DNA of 64,000 nt, taken from positions 23,492,501-23,556,500 of the forward strand of contig NC_052668.1 in NCBI RefSeq assembly GCF_016802725.1, written 5' to 3'. Positions 1 to 11,383 of this stretch are shown here, piece after piece. The position numbers and the translations under genes were made by a program. The DNA is from Solenopsis invicta (Eukaryota; Arthropoda; Insecta; Hymenoptera; Formicidae). The notes below the pieces were generated by a model. The model saw nothing but the letters and a program-made list of their open reading frames with translations. It did not search any database and was not told where the DNA came from. How positions within the stretch are numbered: position 1 is the stretch's first letter; each line of letters starts with the position of its first letter.

Positions 1-720
1 ACTCGAGAAATTTTCTATTCTGCAGCCAATCAACACGTTTAAAACATTTATCGTACGACACACGTGTAATAGCACCCTTAGAATCAGAAAAAAAGAGTGG
101 GGCAAAAAAACGAAAACGTGTCGCTAGCTTAGGGTTTGTGCATCTCCGGTCGGGGGGAACGAAGCTCCTCTCGAGCGCCCATATGTCGTTGAGCGTGTCC
201 AATACTGACAAAGTGTTGAAGCGCGTTTATTTAAACAGAGGTGCAAAAATTATTCCAAGTAATCGTTTACGGAAAAAAATACGACTATTCCCAAAGAGAG
301 TTACATCTTTCGCGTATACCTACTTCTCACGAATCCTACTTCAATGATATTCCGCACGGAATTCAAATATTCTACAAGCGAATGTTCTTCGGCCAGGATC
401 AAACAAAATCTTCCCTCAAATCGAACGGATGATGACACGAAGAGGCGCGGCCGTCAACTTCGTCGCGTACGAGCATTGATTACGCTTGCGGCAAAGTGTG
501 TGCCGTTACACGTGGAGGTGTTTGCGAATGATAATGAAGCGAATTCATCGATAGCCCGCACGTAACGCCACACCCTACCTCGAAATGAGACCGTACGACC
601 TTTGCCATTACCAGAGGAGCTGACAGAGGACGAAATTAGTCGAGCGCAAAGACTCCGCTACTCGAGGACGAATGTGATCGTTAGTCGGATATCGACGATT
701 CCATCGCGAATTTTTAACTA
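1..720 (+). pseudogene. Possible decayed or partial coding fragment at the left edge
   Basis: From about 344 to 715 a single forward frame is interrupted by only one stop (563-565). Its later part reads as plausible protein, for instance the stretch PEELTEDEISRAQRLRYSR starting at 611. Base composition is richer in GC between about 440 and 720 than in the AT-rich DNA that follows. I do not recognise the product. No start codon, splice acceptor or donor frames it convincingly, so it could be a retrocopy fragment, the tail of a gene lying to the left, or chance. The frame ends in an AT-rich tail around 715-765. Confidence 0.2.
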
Positions 721-1230
721 CTATCTTGCAAAACATAATATTTTCATCATTGTGAATTTGATTTAAAAAAGATAAAATAATAAAGAAAATCAAAAACACA
801 AAGACAATTATTATAAAGCACTTTTCAGCATTTCGAAACATTTTCAAGGTACATTTTAATATTTAATGAAACATATTTCTTTAGCATTTTTAAATTTGAG
901 TATAAATTCGTATTATCATGCGAATGTATGTATACTTGAATAATTTTTTTTTATTTAACTTTTTTTGGCTATAGACATTTCAAATGATGCAAAATTATGC
1001 AAAATTATTTAATAACTTTGAATCCAGTTAAACTGGTCTACCAAATCAGGTAATGGTCCGTCGAAATCATAAATATGTTTTTATGTATTAAAATTTTACG
1101 TCATTTAATTTTTATATCTATGACTGAAGAAAAACAAAAAACATGTATCATACTTTAGATGTATTCTTTTATTTAAAATGTAATTGTTCAAATTAAAGCT
1201 GAATTAAGCGCTGCCACCCTTGCTCTTCAT
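721..1230. other. AT-rich spacer, nothing recognised
   Basis: This stretch is low-complexity AT-rich DNA with many short A and T runs. I see no coding frame, RNA gene or clear repeat in it. Confidence 0.5.
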
Positions 1231-1588
1231 CCAGAAAAAAAGTTATGCTTAAATTGAAGAAATCGTTTCTTCAACTTGGTTCTTTCAAGTTAAAGTGAAA
1301 GTACCTTTGAGAAAATTAGAAATTTATTTTATTTCAAAAAATAACGTCATTAGCTTTTTTCAAAGTAAATAAATTATTTGTTTAATTTAAATAAATAATT
1401 TTTTGAATTCCGAGAAAGTACAGACAGAAATGTAAAAAATAATTTAGCTGTTCTGATTACTTTAATATATTCCATTCATTCTAATAAAAAGAATAACCAA
1501 GAAATTTCTTCAAATCAAAGAAACTTTGCACAAATTTCTTTAATTCAAGCAAATATTTTTTTAAATCGAAGAAACTTTTCTCTGAGTG
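1231..1588. mobile_element. MITE-like element, family 1 (copy A)
   Basis: The element starts near CCAGAAAAAAAGTTATGC and ends near CTTTTCTCTGAGTG. Inside it repeats variations of a TTGAAGAAA / TTTCTTCAA theme, and its two ends are related as inverted repeats. The same sequence, in the opposite orientation, is present at 60,037-60,434. No coding capacity is visible, so it looks like a non-autonomous DNA transposon. The right end is followed by TA, but the left end is not cleanly flanked by TA, so a target-site duplication is not proven. Confidence 0.55.
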
Positions 1589-3432
1589 TAGTGGCTGTTT
1601 TCGAATTGCTATTTTTTTCTATTGACGTATGACTTGTATATTTTTATAGATGATATATCAAATGCTTTCGATTTATATGCGACCTGTTTTCAAACTGACC
1701 AAGGAAAATGGACAGCATCGGGATTTGAAAAACTTGAAGTGAATTTCTTTTCCCACGGCTAAGATCGCACGTGCGATACGTCTCTCGTTATCAAGCGAGA
1801 ATGGAAAAATCGAAGTCGAGGTCGCGCGATAGAGCGGGAAGCACAAATTTGTCTTGTGATTCGATTCAAGCGAGCTCGTGCACGCGCGGTGATAAACGGC
1901 AGCCGAACACTTACGAAACTTCTGTCGTCGACGATTATGTAAGCCGCCACCGCCGCCACCGCCGTCGCCGTCGTGCAACACGTCTTTACTACCCGCGCGT
2001 TACTCCCGAGCGGATCTAAATTCACAGCGGCTTCGAGGCTCGCGTGACACCAACTTCGCGGCACGACGCTCGTCACGGGCGAAATTCGTGCGTGCACGCC
2101 GAGCGGCGACTTTTCAACATTCCGCCCGGCGATTCGCCGAGGGAGGAGGCTTTTATCGGACATTTGGGTCAAGTATCCGCGGCGCCGGCCGCACCCCGTA
2201 AAACCACACAAAGTACGTCGGCACAATCGCCTTCCTGTCTCGCCGATTTATCCCTTTGGCCGTCTCTGCTGTCGGCTAATAAAAGGCAATTGTTGGTATC
2301 AGGTGTAAATCAAAGAGCTAACCGGATAACAGCATTGTTTACGCGAGAATACTGTTATTAAATGTCATTTTGAAAAAAGACAAATTTCTATAATACAGTC
2401 GACATTATTCGATCGTATAATCAGGGCGCTATAGATTTTACGTACGCTCTTTCGGTAATTTGTTTCGAAAATCGCGTGCTCGTGATTCTATACGCAGAAA
2501 AATGTTCTTGTGCTAAGAAAAGCTGATTACTCAATTTCAGTTTTCTTCTATAACAGTTATTTTTACAAAGAATATTTTCTTGATAGTCATCTCAAGATAC
2601 ATACATTTTTCCATATGCAAACACATGGTTTACTAAAATTGAAGAAATTTGTTTTGGTTTATTTTTCTTAATTTTAATAAACGCGTGTTTGCGTACAATT
2701 TTTTTAATTTTAGTAAATTTTTTTTTTCAGTATACACACACACATTTTTATAATATTCTTCATACTTAAAAGAGTCGAAATTCTTTTTAAAATATATGAT
2801 GATAAGTTTTTAGAAAATTTGTGATAAGTATATTTGAAAACAATTATAAAAAAAAATATATTCTTTGTTAAAAATAACCGTTTCTTATTAAAAGAAAAAA
2901 AGTAAATTGAATAATCTCTTTTCTTAGCGGTAGAAATGATATTTTTCTGTGTGCAACACCTTTACAGGTTTCTCCTAAGAAATGAACCTTTTTAGACTCG
3001 TATTTTCCAGCTTCTTGACGGCTGTTATGAGTGAACTTTAATTGTGCTTGTCGAGAGTAAAGAGTACTTCTAAAGCTGGCACTTGTGAACCATTTCAATT
3101 GCCAACTTAAACGAATAGGGATTACCCGGGAACAGGAGTTGAACACATGGGGCGATGCCGAGCGACACGCCGCCGTGAATAAGGCCAGATTTAATTCTGT
3201 AAACATTGAATACTTCATCCGCGTGGAAAATCGAATTTAGAGCACGAAAGACCGAGCTGATCGTTTCTTGTTACTCGCGACATGTCGTGTAACGTTCTAG
3301 GTCGAAAAAAAATAGAGGATGTTAACTCCAAACTGCATTAGTCAGAAAATTCTCAACGCAATCTTCTCCATCAATACTCAATAAACTTCGTAAATAAATT
3401 CTGAAAAAAATTGTTAATAACATCACAACGTA
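1589..3432. other. Spacer with a CpG-rich patch at about 1,750-2,330
   Basis: The patch at 1,750-2,330 is GC- and CpG-rich and carries open frames on both strands, including an Arg/His tract from a CCGCCA-type repeat near 1,940-1,975. The open frames are what CpG-rich DNA produces by chance, and none shows a recognisable domain. The patch could be a regulatory island or an unannotated non-coding exon. The DNA on each side is AT-rich without features. Confidence 0.4.
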
Positions 3433-3916
3433 CCGCACTCACATTTTTTTTACAGCATGAAATAAATGTAATTTATTTACGCGAACGAATTAATTTTTCT
3501 TAGAACCAAATAGAAGAACCAGGCATAAAAGTAAAGAAATACAAAATAACATATCAAATTCATAACAAAATAAATATAGATAGGCCAGTAAAATAAAAAA
3601 ACTCTAGATGTCAAGATAATAAAATTGTAATTAACGTGCTATATATAAATCCCGTAAAAAATAATATAGTATAAATCCTTTTATTATTTTTTTCCCTTTA
3701 TCCTTTTATTTTATTTTATTTTTTTTTATTTTGACATCTAGAGTTTGTTCGTTTGATTGGCCTATCTATACTTGTTTTATGGTTAATTTGTACACGTACC
3801 GTTTGATTTCACATTTTTCGTTTATTTTTTTTTTTATGCCTAGTTCTACAAGAAAAATTAATTTACTCACATAAATAAATTACATTTATTCTTTTTTAAA
3901 GAAATGTGAATACGGA
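3433..3916. mobile_element. Long inverted-repeat element (foldback / MITE-like)
   Basis: Two imperfect arms of roughly 200 bases face each other around an AT-rich centre near 3,640-3,700. The left arm contains AAATGTAATTTATTTACGCG, AGGCATAAAAG, GATAGGCCAGT and CTCTAGATGTCAAGAT. The right arm contains the complements in reverse order: TTTGACATCTAGAG, TTGGCCTATCTATA, TTTATGCCTAGTTCT and AAATAAATTACATTTATTC. There is no open frame of note. Transcribed, it would form a hairpin of about 480 bases. Confidence 0.75.
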
Positions 3917-5571
3917 GTCATAATGATGATTTATTTTCTTTTCCACCGAGCTCTTCAATTAGCCCTTTTCTGCCCTTAAATTTGTCACAGGGGAGAAAGC
4001 GAATAGAGTAGAGATAACCGTGACATCGGCGCGGATTCATGGAACACGTTATAACGGCCACTCCCATTCTTCACGAAAATAAACCGACGAAATTGGAACG
4101 TACAGAATGAAAAGTTGGCCGATGTTTAGCTCACGCAAGGAGAGTTAGGCTCCACTCCCGATCTGAATATTAAAACTCCATGGACAAAAGGGGACGCTAA
4201 TTAATTCAGCGACACAACAGTCAGGTAATTGGATGGGTACGATGTATATGGGACATTTTAATTAGAGTGAACTTCTGCTTTAGGACAACGTACAAGAGAG
4301 CATATCGCGGGTAATCAAGATGTATGGTAATAATCATTCAGCGAAATAAAGATGTAAGATAAAGGAGATAGAGGACGAAATCGTGTAACGTGCATATAGA
4401 CAAATTAATTTACCAAGTATTTAACGCGACGAGGAAACAGAACAGATAAAGGACGAAGGCTCTCAAGCTATTCCAGGCAAGAAACGTGACACCAGACGAC
4501 GTCTATGCAGGCATTAACTGACGTGAGTCAGTTCTAATCTCACGTGACAGTGTTCCATAAATAAAAGGGAAAAGAAAAGAAAGATCTCGAGAAGATAAGC
4601 GTGAAAGAGTGTAATGGTGTTAATCTCTCTACGTTTGTGGAACGGATTGAGCGATTTTATGATGTCACGAATGAAAAGCTCCTTCGTGACACTGCCTCGA
4701 GATAATAGGATTATTATTATTATTATACCGCTTAATTCTTTCACGTCGCGTTGCCAGTTGCGGATTATCTCGGTTCCCGCATAAAAAACCGCGTTTGGAG
4801 AAACGCGCTATTGTATCGGTCTATTTTTACCTCGTTCATTAAACGTTCATTAGATATTAAAATAAGAATAGAAAGCGGTTAAGGAAACGCAATCCGCTCA
4901 AACCTTACCGTGGGAATTCCGCGCGCGAGGCAGCGTACGCGCGGCGTTCCGGATTTAACACAACGGCCGTTATTTTATCGATCATCTGGAGCGTAGTTAT
5001 TCGCGCAAGGCCGCGGGTTAGGCTTTCTGAATGGAAAGAAACGATGCCACGATTTCATCGATACACGTCGTTTATACTTGCGGGTTTGCTATACCGCATG
5101 GGAGAGTATGGATACATCGCGCTGAAAAAAAGGATTATTTATATGATCAAAGTCTCCGCTTGCTCTTGCTCAAATAAACAAGTTGGCTCAGCCACAGCGA
5201 GCGTGCATGTTGCCTGCACTAAGGGAAATATTTGGTGAGATAGATCAAACGTTTAGTTAAATAGCGATCAAATAAATTTTATAGTTACAATTGCTAAATA
5301 TACAATAGTTTTGACCAAAACAATTTGTAGCTTTAATCGAACAATTGTTTTTATAGAACTATAACCAAGTGGTTCGTTAAATGTAATTGAGTTTTTGGTT
5401 TCAGTAACTACAAAATTGTTGTATTTCTCTCAGTGTGCCTTATCACGAGACCGCAAATCCGTAAGATGCCCCCCATACTAATTAAGCAAAATATTTAAGG
5501 ATGCATCATCCATATGACCACATTGTCTTTGCAAAAAGTGAAATGTGTCAATATTTATACTTTTTGTATAA
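3917..5571. other. Spacer, no gene recognised
   Basis: Mixed-composition DNA with a modest CpG-rich part near 4,740-5,050. Only short chance frames occur. A stretch around 5,280-5,445 ends in CTCTCAGTG, the same terminus seen in other small elements here, and may be a degraded element; I could not define its left end. Confidence 0.4.
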
Positions 5572-5675
5572 AAATAAATCTTATATATATATATATATAT
5601 ACAAAACTAATCAATAACGTGTCAAATAAATCTTATATATATATATATATATACAAAACTAATCAATAACGTGTC
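5572..5675. repeat. Perfect tandem duplication of a 52-base unit containing a TA microsatellite
   Basis: The unit begins AAATAAATCTTATATA, runs through a (TA)n tract and ends with AATCAATAACGTGTC. It occurs twice in direct succession (5,572-5,623 and 5,624-5,675) without visible differences, which indicates a recent duplication. Confidence 0.85.
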
Positions 5676-8089
5676 AATATTTAATGTTTATATTTAACAA
5701 CACAGTTTTATAGTTTATTTCTTTTATTTGCTATCATTTTTCATGTTTATAATACTCTCAATGAAAAATTTTCAATGTAAGTGCTGATTTTGGACTTTAT
5801 ATTGTCTGAGTGAGTTTTCATTAAAGCATAGATAAAAGTACTTATTGAAATAATTTTAAATTCAGGTAGGAAATCATCGTTAAACTTTTTTTTATTACTT
5901 TCACATGCAATATAAAACAATCTGTAATTTTTTTTATATTTTTTAATAATATTTTCGTTATTTTTACAATAGGTCTAATGCATCCTTAAGGGAACATACA
6001 TACCTAGACGGGTCAAAGCAAAACTCAACTTTACAAATTTTTTATGAGAAAAGGAAAAGAGAAAAGTCATTTATTCCTTGTAAAGATCATACGTTTCATT
6101 TTTTTAAATATAAATTACACTAAAAAAATAATATAAAATAGTCTAGGTATTCAAACTTTCCTAATTCATGTTTTTAAAAAATTTTACAGTGACTACTACT
6201 GTAAAATGTACTGCTATAAATAGCAGTCTCCCAAAGGACTCATAAAAAATTAAAATTACGTACACTTTATAAAGTTCAAACATAAATCTAACGAAGTAAA
6301 TCAAAGTTAGTATAGCTGTTTTCATTATCAATTTTGTTCAGGCGCAATTTCGAAGAACTGTTTCATCAAGTATTGGATCTATGTTTCAACTTTATAAAGT
6401 TTATGTAATTTAATTTTGTTTTTTGATGAATCCTAGAAGCAGTAGTGTTACTGTATTTTTGAAAACATGATTTAAAAAGACTCAAATTGCGACGCTATTT
6501 TACATTATTTTTAAATAATATTTAAACATCAAGTAGAGAAAAGTATGACCTTTGCAATGAAATAAACACGACTTCTCTATCTCTTTCCGTTTTGCCATAA
6601 AAAATTCGCAAAGTAAGATCCTCGTTTTGACTCGCCCAGGTGTACATGCCTTAATTCCTCGCGTGCCGCGAGAATCAGTGTTGGCTTGGACGCTCGATAT
6701 TTCGGTGGAGGCAGGATCGATACACACGGACGGAGTAAATAGCATCGATATTGCATCGGATTGAAGTATGCCCGTGCCCGCATAACACGAGCCGCACAAA
6801 GACATCGGTGCCGCCCGGCCAGGTCAGGGAGATCGATGCATTATGCAACAAGTAGCCAGTTGCTGCCACTAGCGTTGCGCTTTGGGAAGTCGCGTGGAAA
6901 TTCCGCGAATGTCCCGGCAAATGCAAAATTGCCGGCGGGACAATCGCGATAGAGTATCTCCTTCCTTGGCGCGCCCTTGTTCGCTTCAATGCCGAACGCG
7001 CTCGATAAATTTATCGGCAAATTTATCGCCCGAGGTTTTCGCGATTCAAGACAATTCAATTGTCATCGCGAAACTAACTGTTAAATGCATGCAGTCACGC
7101 GAGGAAGCGTCGCCTAGCGCCTATTTTCAATCGTCATTCACGAGTGATAATCGAGGAGAAATAGAAATCGTCCTCTAATGTTCATTTCTACCGAATGTTT
7201 CTGATAATTTTATTCTCGGTATTAAACTTCCTTCTTTATCTTTCTCTAATTCCTAGAACTAGAAATAGACAGAAAGTAAATTAAATTGAATTTTAACTTT
7301 ATAATTTATAGGCCTACGTTAAATTGTGTACTTTAAGTAATGCCCATTTTGTCAACACGGAGAAGTATTAATCTTCATTACAATTTGAATACGAAAACAG
7401 AAATTGTGCCATAAGCGTTCTGTCGATTGAATTAACCGCCGAGTTAATTAACAAGTTACTGGAGTTCGAGTTTGATCGAAGTCGCCCTAATGTCTATTTC
7501 TGCTGATGTAAATATTAATTTTAATCTCAGTTTAACATCGCTTTCTATCTTTTTTCACTTTTTAAAACTAGAAAAAGAAATAAGTTGGACCGAGGAGATG
7601 AAAATCAATAAAAAGATACACTGAGAAAAAAAAGTTGTTAATTTGACTAAATTTTTCGACTCGATTACATTCATCATAGAGACTTATCAAGTAGATTTTC
7701 AGTAAAAACTGAATTGATTTTTATTTTTTTCATTCCTGAGTATTAATCGGGAGTGGAAAATTCTGAAGAACTCAATTTCTTAAGGAAGTTGAAACGTTTT
7801 CACCCGACTTTCACTCGTAATGACGCGGAGCTCGGGGACACTATGTACAAGCCCATATGGTCAGCTAACGCGCATCAGCGTCGCGTGTATATATGTACCA
7901 GTTAAAAGCACCGGAAAAGGAGCGCGTTTCTTGCTACAAAGGATGCACTTCCTGTCTGCGAAGCATCATAAGAAATGCGTCGTGCATAATGCGAGATCTA
8001 TTTCGTAACAACTTCGAACGTGCTCGAGCTTTTTTTACGTCTGCCTCTGCCAATGTAGATTACCTTTAATCTCGGTTTAATTTATTAAA
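5676..8089. other. Spacer with a CpG-rich patch at about 6,600-7,180
   Basis: Mostly AT-rich. The patch at 6,600-7,180 carries overlapping frames on both strands and no recognisable domain. At 7,617-7,630 a TA is followed by CACTGAGAAAAAAAAG, the terminus of the TA-flanked element family described at 44,010; a matching far end was not found, so this may be a solo or decayed end. Confidence 0.4.
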
Positions 8090-8520
8090 GATGTGCGAAT
8101 TATTCAAATACGAATCCAATCGAATTAGCTAATATTCGATTCGATTCATATTTAATTTATTCTATATATTGTCAGTGTTTATAATTTGTAGTGAACCTCT
8201 TAGATTCGAAACTTTTGAATAATAAACTAGACTCGAATCGAATCGAATCAACCAAGATTTACGATTCGAGTCTAATTTATTATCCAAAAATTTCAAATCT
8301 AAAAGATTCGAATTATAAACATCGATGATTTGATAAAATTGTGTCCAAAATACTTTATATCTTATAATCAATATTATTTTACATAGAATATAAAAATCTT
8401 TTGTTGTTATATATCTATATATTAAGATTCAACCTAATGATAATTCTTGTCAATCGTTTCAACGATTCGACTCGAGAAAAGAAATAAAATCCGATTTCCA
8501 TTTCTTTCAATTAAAAAAAA
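8090..8520. repeat. Low-complexity block built on GATTCGA / TCGAATC
   Basis: The words ATTCGATTCGATTC and CTCGAATCGAATCGAATC, with many degenerate relatives, recur on both strands through this block. The TCGAATC motif and its complement alternate, so the block is rich in small inverted repeats. It may be a degraded transposon or an expanded simple repeat. No coding potential is seen. Confidence 0.55.
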
Positions 8521-9150
8521 AAAAAGAATCCTGATTTGCATATCTCTACTCATTATCTTTTCAGAACTGAAAAAACAAATACAAAGTATAAGTTAAATCG
8601 AAATCAGAGTTGATCTGCATTGGTAGAAACGGACATTAGAGCGTAGCGAGAATGTCAAGGATAAAGCCTAATAAATATTTAGCAGAACGAGCGTTATTTG
8701 TTGGCGTGTATGCCTCGTGTAAAAAAAAGGCGATGCGATCCTGTAACGGGACCTTCATCGCGATGCCCTGAAAATAACCGCTGTAAATAAACCGTAATCT
8801 CAAGGCTTTGCGATATATAAGAACCGTGCCTAAGAAGAACGTACTCGTTACTTCGCAAAGGGAAAGGAAAGTGCCTAGTCGTTCAAGGCCGCGACGACGG
8901 CTTTAGACTCAGGTCGCTTGATTCAGGACGACATCGAATGAAAACTGCGATGAAACTTAATCGAACATTAGTTCGACCGGTGGCGGGACTGCCTATTAAA
9001 TTTCCATATTTAACTCGTCGCCCTCGATCGGGATTTCTCCAAGTGTTACGCGACAATAAATTATAACAAGTTTATCCATTTGACGGACACCGCGGCGAGT
9101 TAATCGCCAATTAAGTTAATCGGAGTTTAGTCGGAGTCGCTTTTCCGGCC
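8521..9150. other. Spacer, nothing recognised
   Basis: Ordinary mixed-composition non-coding DNA. I see no gene, RNA or repeat that I can support. Confidence 0.4.
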
Positions 9151-10100
9151 ATCCCTGTGTGGGCCATCCACTTTTCGCCCTGCGCTTAACCGCCCCGCGT
9201 TCTAACCTCAAACCCTATCAGCGGGGTACACGCATGTTTTGGGGAAAAACAGACAGGGAAGGAGGGCAAAGGGCAAAGGGTGAAGGGCAAAGGAGAGAGA
9301 GAGATAGTAAACAAAACACTCACCCGTGCGTGTTTGCGTATCCGCATTTCGCTATGCCGTCGCACGCGTGCCACCAGCTCGTCGGCATCTCACCGCGTCG
9401 GGGGATAAATCCGCGCGTACTCCAAGGGAAGCGTTGGCCGTCGTCGCCGTCGCCGTCGTCACGCATGCAGGCACGCACGCCGCACGCGAGCGCGGGCGCG
9501 CGGACCGCTGCCTCGCGGCCGCATGGGGGATCCGACGCTCGTCCGACGACTGACAGATGACGGGACGGGAGGATGACGATAACGCGGGACGACGACGACG
9601 GGATGGGATGAACGACGAACCGATGCCGATGGAAGAGACGAACGCCTTCTCGCGCTTCCTCGCGTCCTTCTTTTTCTTTCTCTCCCTCGTTCGAATCTCG
9701 ACGCGACGCAATTATCCGCTCGCGATTCGCGCGGGACTGCTCGCGGGCGCGTGAGAGTCGCGCGCGAGTTTGCGAGCGAGCGCCGCTCACGAGGCACGTA
9801 GAGTCGCGCGCCGCTCGTCGCCGTAGGCGTTGATGATTGCCCGGCGTGGACTAGATACCGCGCCGTAAAGATGCCCGTAAAGACCGCGGCGATGCCGCGC
9901 GCGACGGACGCGACCATTTATTATTAACTCCCTCGTGGATGCCTGCATAGGCGGGAAACGCGCCTCGCGTCGCACCGCCCGCCGCCGACCACCGCCGACG
10001 GCGGATCCTCCTCGGCGTGCGCCAGGTAGCAGCAGCTGTCGAATGATCGCGGGGCCATCGCAATTTGTATGTAGCTCCGCTCCAGAGTAGACATGTTTAT
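9151..10100. promoter_or_regulatory. Strongly CpG-rich island
   Basis: Between about 9,300 and 10,080 the DNA is dense in CG dinucleotides and short CGTCGC, GCGCG and GACGAC runs. It carries overlapping Arg/Ala/Ser-rich frames in nearly every phase on both strands, a signature of composition and not of protein selection. It may be a promoter or enhancer island, or a non-coding first exon of a gene outside my reach. The nearest gene on the + strand is the PCM1 homologue beginning at 11,384. Its role is inference only. Confidence 0.3.
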
Positions 10101-10170
10101 CGCCATTCGATAATATCGAATATTCGATATTATCGCCGTTCGATAATATCGAATATTCGATATTTAAATA
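10101..10170. repeat. Tandem perfect palindromes (CGATAATATCGAAT and its complement)
   Basis: Positions 10,108-10,135 form a perfect 28-base palindrome whose half is CGATAATATCGAAT. A second copy starts at 10,141 and keeps the palindromic core before diverging into TTTAAATATCG. The two copies sit in a direct repeat of 33 bases (CGCCATTCGATAA versus CGCCGTTCGATAA). Confidence 0.8.
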
Positions 10171-10950
10171 TCGAATTAAAAATCCTGAATGGGGAAAGCC
10201 GATTAGATATTTTTTAACTAATCATATTTATTTTTAATTTTGAATACTTTTAATAAATGATAATTAGATTAATTATGATTAATAATAAACGAACTATTAA
10301 ATTACAAATAATTAATATAAAAATTAAGAAAATTAGGTGAATGGATTTCATGCTCCTGGCAAAGAATAATTAGCAGTAAAATTATTAAATAGATTATAAA
10401 ATAGGATAATTTAATCATTTTTAATCAAATTTTAATATAAGTTTTAAAATATTAGTTTAAAAATTTTTTAAATTAAATAATTTATAAAAGTTAAATAAAA
10501 TACTCGTATATACAAATAAATAATAATGATTTTAATTTTTGTTTTTAAAATTTTATATATATTTATTATATATTATTTAGTATATATCTTTATAGTTTTT
10601 AATTTAATTTACCTTTTCAATATTATAATAAACAATAATTACATCTTTTAATTTCTCTTTTATTTTAGATTTTTTAATTAATGGCCGTGTTTAAGTTGCT
10701 GCAGATATATATATTTAAAAAAAAATGTTCCAAAATTCCAACATTTTCATGTAGATTTTTACGGCATTCCTAAAATCTGTGTAGAATTTTGTAGGATTTT
10801 TTTGTTAGAGAAGCAAGAAGGAAAATTCTAGTCTAATGCACATTTTAATGCAGTCCATTATAAAAAACAAATTTTCAAATCAATCGGAGTTTTTTTTCAC
10901 CCCCTACGCGGTATCGTGAGACATTTAAAAATGGCCGCAGTATCGGCACG
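10171..10950. other. AT-rich spacer with a fragment of a dispersed element
   Basis: Very AT-rich DNA. Positions 10,719-10,816 closely resemble the right end of the inverted-repeat element at 19,184-19,583. Shared words are AATTCCAACATTTTC versus AATTCTAGCATTTTC, and TGTGTAGAATTTTGTAG versus TGTGTAAAATTTTGTAG. Only one end is present, so this is a solo end or a truncated copy. Confidence 0.45.
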
Positions 10951-11383
10951 ATAGTGAGCAGAAATTGGCAGAATTGGCAGAAACATACCGATCATCGTCG
11001 TGGACTTAGCCGATGTCATCGTCTCGTGATATCGCGATCTTCGCGGCGAGTCGCACGTCGACGCACGCACGTTCTATTTATAGCATTTCCGATTCTTTCG
11101 GCGTCGTCTGCCAAGTATTTTGACGTAAGACCAGCCGGACGCGATTTCGCGTCATCGAAGAGAATTCAACGCGAGGATCGTCGCGTCGCCTCGAGTCCGT
11201 CGATCCTCTGCCGAGAATTCTCGCTTGTCTTCCGTTCGCCGCGTGAGCGTCCGCGCGTCCGTCTTGTCCGGCTTCAGCCGGATAATCGGAGACATCACGC
11301 GGACTGTGGCAGCGCGCTGTCGGCTGTGCGGTGAGGTTAAGTCGTCATAGTTTCTTGGAAGGCCTCGTGCGAGGGGAACGGCG
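10951..11383 (+). promoter_or_regulatory. Probable promoter / 5' untranslated region of the PCM1 homologue
   Basis: The 430 bases before the PCM1 start codon are CpG-rich and follow directly on very AT-rich DNA. This is where the promoter and 5' leader would be expected. No TATA box stands out, and I cannot place the transcription start. Confidence 0.4.

Noticed and set aside
9680..9710. GTTCGAATC word suggestive of a tRNA T-loop
   Set aside because: The flanking bases do not form the 5-base T stem and no matching anticodon or acceptor arms are present.
9159..10106. Cluster of overlapping frames on both strands
   Set aside because: Nearly every phase is open, typical of GC-rich DNA; the translations are low-complexity and unlike known proteins.
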